A stretch of 64,000 nucleotides of DNA, taken from Pomacea canaliculata. Its lineage: Eukaryota > Mollusca > Gastropoda > Architaenioglossa > Ampullariidae. How positions within the stretch are numbered: position 1 is the first letter of the stretch; the number at the start of each line of letters is the position of its first letter. Both the position numbers and the translations under genes were made by a program. The notes beneath the pieces were generated by a model. The model did no database searches, had not been told where the DNA came from, and saw only the letters and a program-made list of their open reading frames with translations. This document shows, one piece after another, positions 59,065 to 64,000 of the stretch. The DNA lies in contig NC_037593.1 of assembly GCF_003073045.1 (NCBI RefSeq), positions 21,123,720-21,187,719 of the forward strand. The letters are read 5' to 3'.

Positions 59065-60001
59065 TCGATATGATATATCCGCAGGGTTCGACGCTAGCGG
59101 AACTTGTTTTTAACGACTTTTCTTACCTCTAATCGTAAAGTTTTAGAGCGTTCTTACGTCTGACAGGACGGCGCCGCCGTGAAGGGCGGGCGTAGACCAT
59201 CCGGGGCCTGCACTAAACGTTTTTATGGTAGTAAGCGCGGGCGGTGTGTCGAAGGAGCAGGAGGTAATTACCGCAGAGCTATATGACTCGCGCTTAACTG
59301 AGGATATTTTACATCGTTTATGAAGTGAATTTAATGCCATTCCTATCGAGGAGGATTCAAGGCGAGTGTTCTCCGAGAGTGTGCGTTTCTTCGAAGCGGG
59401 AAATGCCAGATAGGCCGATGGATGTTGATTGCTTCAGGTGTAGAGCGCGTGGGTCCTCCGGGTGGTCTAAGGGCATACTGGATGCTATGATGATGTTGGG
59501 AAGTAATGGAGACTCTGTTATTGCTCAATTCATCGTGTGGCTGAATCGCCACTTGTCCCTTAAAGAAGGTTTAGACGGCGTCTTTGAATAGATGGTGAAA
59601 CTATTTAGCAGGCTAGAGTCTCGTATCGGTTATCGGAATTACCAGACAATCGTCCTCAGGGAAAGGTCACTGCCGCACCACGTGACAACTCGATAAAGAA
59701 GAGCTATACAAATTGTAGTCCTTAGCGAGGTTTGGACGGGTGAGTTTTTCCGTGTTGAGTGCAAATTAAGGCGCAGTGCTCATGATTCTGTGGTGCGCTT
59801 CCGTCATCTTTAAGTTTCAGAGCTTGCGACATACTCCCGGAATAAGCCGAGAAACTATTGGTTTTCCCGGAAGCTGCCAGGCAGAGTCGATGAAGCAACA
59901 CCTGCGGATCGCTAGTTGGCATCGTTTATGGGTAGCAGAACTACGAACGGTATCTGATCGTTTCGAACCTCTGACTTTCGTTCTTGACTAATGAACACAT
60001 G

Positions 60002-60032
<31 letters not shown>

Positions 60033-61036
60033 GCGATGATCCAAAGATTTCATTCCTCTAAACTGCAATACGGATGCCCGTCTGTCCTCTTAATCATTAC
60101 TGTGTTCGAAACCCAGCAAAATAGAACCGAGGTCCTATTCCATTATTCATGCACCATTATTCAGAAGCTGACGAGCCTGCTTTGACACTCTATTCTTCAA
60201 AGTAAACGTTCCGGCGCCCATAACGCTCAGCGAAGAGCACATGGACGGAGAGACGGAGATAAACGGAGGATGGGACGCCAAAGACGAACGCGACCCGATG
60301 GTGCGAAGCTGTCGAGCCGCCCGCCCGAGCTTGCGCCAGTGATGTGCGCGAGACACGACGCCCATGCCTGAGCACGATCCAAGTGGACTACGAGCTTTTT
60401 AATGATAACAACAACTTTAATATACCTATTGGAGCTGGAATTAAGGCTGGATATACCGGCTGCTGGCACCAGACTTGCCCTCCAATAGATCCTCGTTAAA
60501 GGGTTTAAAGTGTACTATTCCAATTACGGAGCCTCAAAAGAGTTCGTATTGTTATTTTTCGTCACTACCTCCCCGAGCTGGGGTGGTAAGTGCGCAGCCT
60601 GCTGATTCCTTGATGTGGTAGCCGTTTTCTTGTCATGCTCCCTCTCGGAATCGAACTGATTCCCCGTTACCCGTAGTCAACATGATAGGTAGGCCTATCA
60701 GGAGTACATCGACATTTGATAGGGTCGACATTGAAAGATGCGTCGCCGGCTCGAGGCCATGCGATCGGCACAAAGTTATCCAGAGTCACCAAAAGGACGG
60801 GGCCGAACCCGACTGTTTGAACTAATAAAAGCGCTCTTTCCCGGCTGTGACATCCGGGTCGGAGCTGGTTTGCATGTATTAGCTCTGAGAAATTGCCACA
60901 GTTATCCAAGTAGAAATGGATCATCTAAGGAACTCGACTGATTTAATGAGCCATTCGCGGTTTCACCGTACGAGGGTGTGACTTAGACAATGCATGGCTT
61001 AATTTGAGACAGCATATGACTACTGGCAGGATAAAG
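59065..61036 (-). rRNA. 18S rRNA, near full length but diverged, inverted
   Basis: Read from 61036 leftwards it has the 5' end (CCTGCCAGTAGTCATATGCT), AAAAAGCTCGTAGTCCACTT, the V4 flank ATAATGGAATAGGACCTCGG, CAGACGGGCATCCGTATTGC, ATTCCGATAACCGATACGAG, and a recognisable but altered 3' end (GACACACCGCCCGCG...GTTCCGCTAGCGTCGAACCC). The length, about 1.97 kb, is close to a full gene. Unlike the + strand copies it keeps V4 and the 3' end. Many substitutions hit conserved 3' positions, so it is either a pseudogene or a distinct rRNA type. Confidence 0.85.
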
Positions 61037-61575
61037 CCAGAAAATGCTGTTTTTGTGTTTGCAATACCGTAACCTCACGAAGCAGTCGCCGCGAGACGCG
61101 GTTCTGCCGTTCGTGGCCGTGCAATTTCGTTCCCGTAAAAAATGCTTCTCGCTCTTTTTTGCAACCGAATCATCGTTCAAACATTTCACTTGCTGAGCGT
61201 TCACCCGATCGACACGGGCGCGCTCTTTCACTCGAGACCAGTCAAGCGTTATTCGATACGCCGACGCGGCTGGCGAAAGGAGCACTACGACCGAACCTCT
61301 TCTGCTCAACCAGCCGCGCCTGAGCCGTGGGAAACGCGACACGAAAGCCGCGCGAATCGCCAGCGAGCCACCGTACACACCTTCTTCGGTCCGCGTAATA
61401 AACCGGCTGCGGTAGGACGGGACGCAGACAACGATCGCTTTCGACCGAGGCGTCGCACGCCGAGCGAGCACTCATTTGCCAACGATAAAACCACAACTGG
61501 GTGAGCACTGCATGGCTAATGGTAACCTTTCTCATTTGCCATCTTCACTTTCTAGCGCCTTTCGGCACACCCTGC
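61037..61575 (-). other. 5' ETS of the inverted 18S
   Basis: The inverse of the + strand ETS (GAGCGCGCCCGTGTCGATCG and CTCGAGTGAAAGAGCGC words in inverse form), joined at the expected place to the 18S 5' end. Confidence 0.7.
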
Positions 61576-61576
61576 T

Positions 61577-61594
61577 CCCCATATATATAGCGCC
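61577..61594 (-). promoter_or_regulatory. Pol I promoter-like box, inverted
   Basis: GGCGCTATATATATGGGG on the - strand, preceded by CATAAGGCAGGGAAGAG, matching the + strand boxes. Confidence 0.5.
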
Positions 61595-61619
61595 AATATT
61601 TCTCTTCCCTGCCTTATGC

Positions 61620-62520
61620 ACGCCTCCTTGCACCAGACCCTCCGCACCAGACCCTCCGCCCGAAAGAAAAATTTTCTAAGTTTGCCACCAGACCCTCCGC
61701 ACCCGACCTCTCGTTCGAACTGAAATTTTACAAGTTTGGCACCCGACCCTCCGTTTCCGAACTGAAATTTTACAAGTTTGGCACCCGACCCTCCGCTCAA
61801 AAAAAAATTTCTAAGTTTGGCACCAGAACCCTCCGCACTGACCCTCCGCTCAAACGTACATTTTCGAAAGTTTGGCACCCGACCCTCCGCCCAAAAACAT
61901 TTTATAATTGGCACCGACTCCGCTCCAAAAAAATTTTCTAAGTTTGGCACAGACCCTCCGCACCTGACCCTCCGCTCAAGGAAAAATTTTCTAAGTTGGC
62001 ACCAGACCCTCCGCACCGACCCTCCGCTTTAAGCAAAATTTTCAAAGTTTGGCACCAGACCTCCCCACCAGACCCTCCCGCACCTTGACCGCTCAACGTA
62101 CATTTTCGAAGTTTGGCACCCGACCCTCCGCTCCAAAAACATTTTATAAGTTTGGCACCCGACTCCGCTCCAAAAAATTTTCTAAGTTTGGCACCAGACC
62201 CTCCGCACCTGACCCTCCGCTCAAGGAAAAATTTTCTAAGTTTGGCACCAGACCCTCCCACCCGACCTCCGCTTTAAGCAAAATTTTCAAAGTTTGGCAC
62301 CAACCTCCCACCAGACCCTGCACCTGACCCTCCCACCAGACCCTCCGCACCCGACCCTCCGCCCACCAAGACCCTCCTTTTTTGTATACTAAAGGAAACG
62401 AGGTACTCGTAAGCTTCTAACACCAAAGCGAAGATACTAATGATTTTTCTTTGTTTTCCCAAGTTTCGCACCAGGCCTCTGGGCACCTGACCCGCGCTTT
62501 GCTCCAGACCTCCGGGCACC
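61620..62520 (-). repeat. rDNA spacer subrepeats, inverted block
   Basis: Tandem copies of AGTTTGGCACCAGACCCTCC, then GCACCTGACCCTCCGCTC and an AAAATTTTCTA stretch; period 60-75 bp, about ten copies. Long frames here (VWCQLRKFF-type) are translated repeats. Confidence 0.85.
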
Positions 62521-62765
62521 TGACCTAACCCTAACCCTAACCCTAACCACCTAACAGCTAACCCTAAGCCCAGGCACCAGGACCTGCCGGCCCTGAACCT
62601 AACCCTAACCCTGACCCTAACCCTAACCCTAACCCTAACCCGGCACTGAACCTAACCCTAACCCTAACCCTAATCCTAATCCTAACCTAACCCTAACCCT
62701 AACCCTAACCCTCACCCTAGGCAGGAGGCCCTGCGGCACCTGACCTAGCCTAACCCTAACAATAA
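62521..62765. repeat. Interstitial telomeric repeats (CCCTAA)n mixed with spacer fragments
   Basis: At least 25 CCCTAA units with variants (CCTAAT, CCCTGA), broken by GGCACCAGGACCTGCCGGCC and CAGGAGGCCCTGCGGCACCT, which are spacer-derived words. The C-rich strand reads 5'-3' on +, so the chromosome end would be to the left if this is a true terminus. Confidence 0.93.
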
Positions 62766-62774
62766 CCCTAAGCC

Positions 62775-62915
62775 CTGCCTGCCAAATGGAAAAATGAAAG
62801 ACTCTCATAGCAGACTTCTTGATTCATTTCAACACAGACACCATTGTTGTATTGATGACAGACAGGTGTATGCTGAAGATGATGCGTCCAATTCAGATGA
62901 GGCTGAACTGACCAT
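62775..62915 (+). pseudogene. Gene fragment of unknown family, copy 2
   Basis: TGGAAAAATGAAAGACTCTC, then ATAGCAGACTTCTTGATTCA, GATGACAGACAGGTGTATGC and GATGAGGCTGAA match the - strand of 42745-42945. Frame-shifted (IADFLIHFNTDT, then IDDRQVYAEDDA in another frame). Confidence 0.5.
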
Positions 62916-64000
62916 TGCAGGATGTAGAAGATGAGAATGAAAGTATCCGTATCAACGGTGCGAAGAAGCTTTCGCAGAACTCTGGATGTACTTGTGGCAC
63001 TTTTGTGTTTTGTGTTACAAAAATATGCATATCCCAAGTACACATTCATGTTGAGATACTGTAGGCTCTGTTTTGCAAAACATTGGGCATTTGGGAGTGT
63101 AAGGTGTCTATTGCTGTGATGGTTACAAAGGATCATGATGATCATTTGTTGAGAGATAAAAGAGTTTGGCTTTTGTTGCACAACGGTAAGTTTACATCCA
63201 TTGCCAGTGCCCATTCAGTAACCATGGTGCAATGTACTTCTCAGTTTGAAATGTGCATTTATTTGCAGAATGCATGCTTGTGATCTGTGTATGTTGACAT
63301 GACCAGAGGTGTTATTCACAGATATAAAATGCACAACAAGCTCTCTCTCTCTCTCCATTTCTGTCTTATTTGGCATGGTATTGAACAGTTGATGGGTAAA
63401 GTGGATGTGAAAAAGTGTATGTACAATATAGAATTGATTGCTTGCTGAAGATGTCATACTGTGTATGCCGTCGACACAATGTCGTTCCCATTGTGAATGC
63501 AAGGGATTTTTGCGACAAGTATGAATAAGGCTGCATTTAAAGGCGCAAAATTTATGAAAGAATAAAAGCATTCAGCTACAAGACCTTGTCATTGTCTGCA
63601 TGTGCAAGAAACCTATTTGTACGTGTCACCGTGTACCGTTTGTACCGAAGCGCTACGGAACAAGATGGCGGAAAGTGCCTCGCGGCTAACACGTGTATCA
63701 CAACACGAACACCCGAACACCCCCCACTGTCAGCACATGCGAAACATCGGAAACACATTAGTTAGTTGCACGCCAATGTAACAACGATTTCACGATTTCG
63801 AAGACGGTGGGTGCATTCTCATTTGGTACCGATTCGAGTTCGGTATTGCTGCGATCGGTTTTTATGTCTTGCAGTGCACAACGTGCATCCTTCGCCTTCT
63901 ACTTCTTCTTTACGACGATTTATTTCTGCTTTTCACAACTTCTTCTCGCTTTCGCTTTCGCGCGAGCATTTCTCCTGTCATTAGCGTTAACACAGCGAGC
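62916..64000. other. Unique sequence to the window end
   Basis: No gene supported. ACAAGATGGCGG at 63660 resembles a YY1-type core-promoter word, and a (CT)n tract lies at 63340-63354. Confidence 0.4.

Noticed and set aside
59325..61504. Several frames of 60-160 codons
   Set aside because: They lie within the inverted 18S and ETS and follow rRNA sequence, not protein.
61552..62261. Frames of 107-154 codons rich in VWCQLRKFF-like repeats
   Set aside because: Translations of rDNA spacer subrepeats; they change frame with each indel and have no start context. The same holds for GLVR/VRC-rich frames at 47859-48297.
62521..62765. A true chromosome end
   Set aside because: Unique sequence continues on both sides and the repeats are degenerate and mixed with spacer words, so interstitial repeats are the safer call.

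Overview
The window is animal nuclear DNA: intron-rich genes with GT/AG junctions, class A GPCRs, non-LTR retrotransposons, eukaryotic rRNA sequence and TTAGGG-type telomeric repeats. The style (duplicated receptor pairs, RTE and CR1/Rex1-like LINEs, TRIM and UGT genes) fits a lophotrochozoan, most likely a gastropod mollusc. The species is an inference, not read directly. A run of exactly 100 N (58901-59000) marks a scaffold join. Several genes carry single-base lesions in homopolymers, so some breaks may be consensus errors rather than true mutations.

Layout. 111-5816: the last nine recognisable exons of an organic anion transporter (OATP/SLCO) gene on the + strand. 7644-24743: a ~5.8-6.1 kb tandem duplication on the - strand. 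Each unit holds two related class A GPCR genes, called B (upstream) and A (downstream). A2 is intact; A1 has a nonsense codon, and B1 and B2 each have a frameshift. The unit copies differ by clean insertions: a ~1.5 kb TG...CA element in unit 1 that was later hit by a 3.2 kb RTE retrotransposon, and a 240 bp solo-LTR-like element in unit 2. 25408-25735 is a third copy of the gene B promoter region only. 26918-29785: a palindromic-ended repeat element holding a decayed CR1/Rex1-like LINE. 32572-34795: a TRIM-type RING/B-box gene in two exons with three frame breaks. 35870-36372: a pogo/Tigger-derived element. 37278-38764: an intronless, frame-broken UDP-glucuronosyltransferase gene (- strand). 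39185-39333: a tiny hAT MITE.

43200-52630 and 59065-62765 are ribosomal DNA. The + strand part has two copies of an abnormal short unit: a Pol I promoter-like box fused to the 28S 3' end, then spacer, 5' ETS, and an 18S with a shared deletion over V4. The second copy runs on into ITS1 and a 5.8S cut off at a telomeric hexamer. After the scaffold gap a diverged but near-complete 18S lies on the - strand, followed by spacer repeats and interstitial telomeric repeats. Fragments of one unidentified gene lie in inverted orientation outside both rDNA blocks. This looks like a subtelomeric, decaying nucleolus-organiser margin, although misassembly of noisy long reads is a serious alternative.

I found no clear new functional system. 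The most informative observations are the aberrant rDNA/telomere structure, the precise filled/empty insertion sites in the GPCR duplication, and the 530 bp direct repeats flanking the RTE element.
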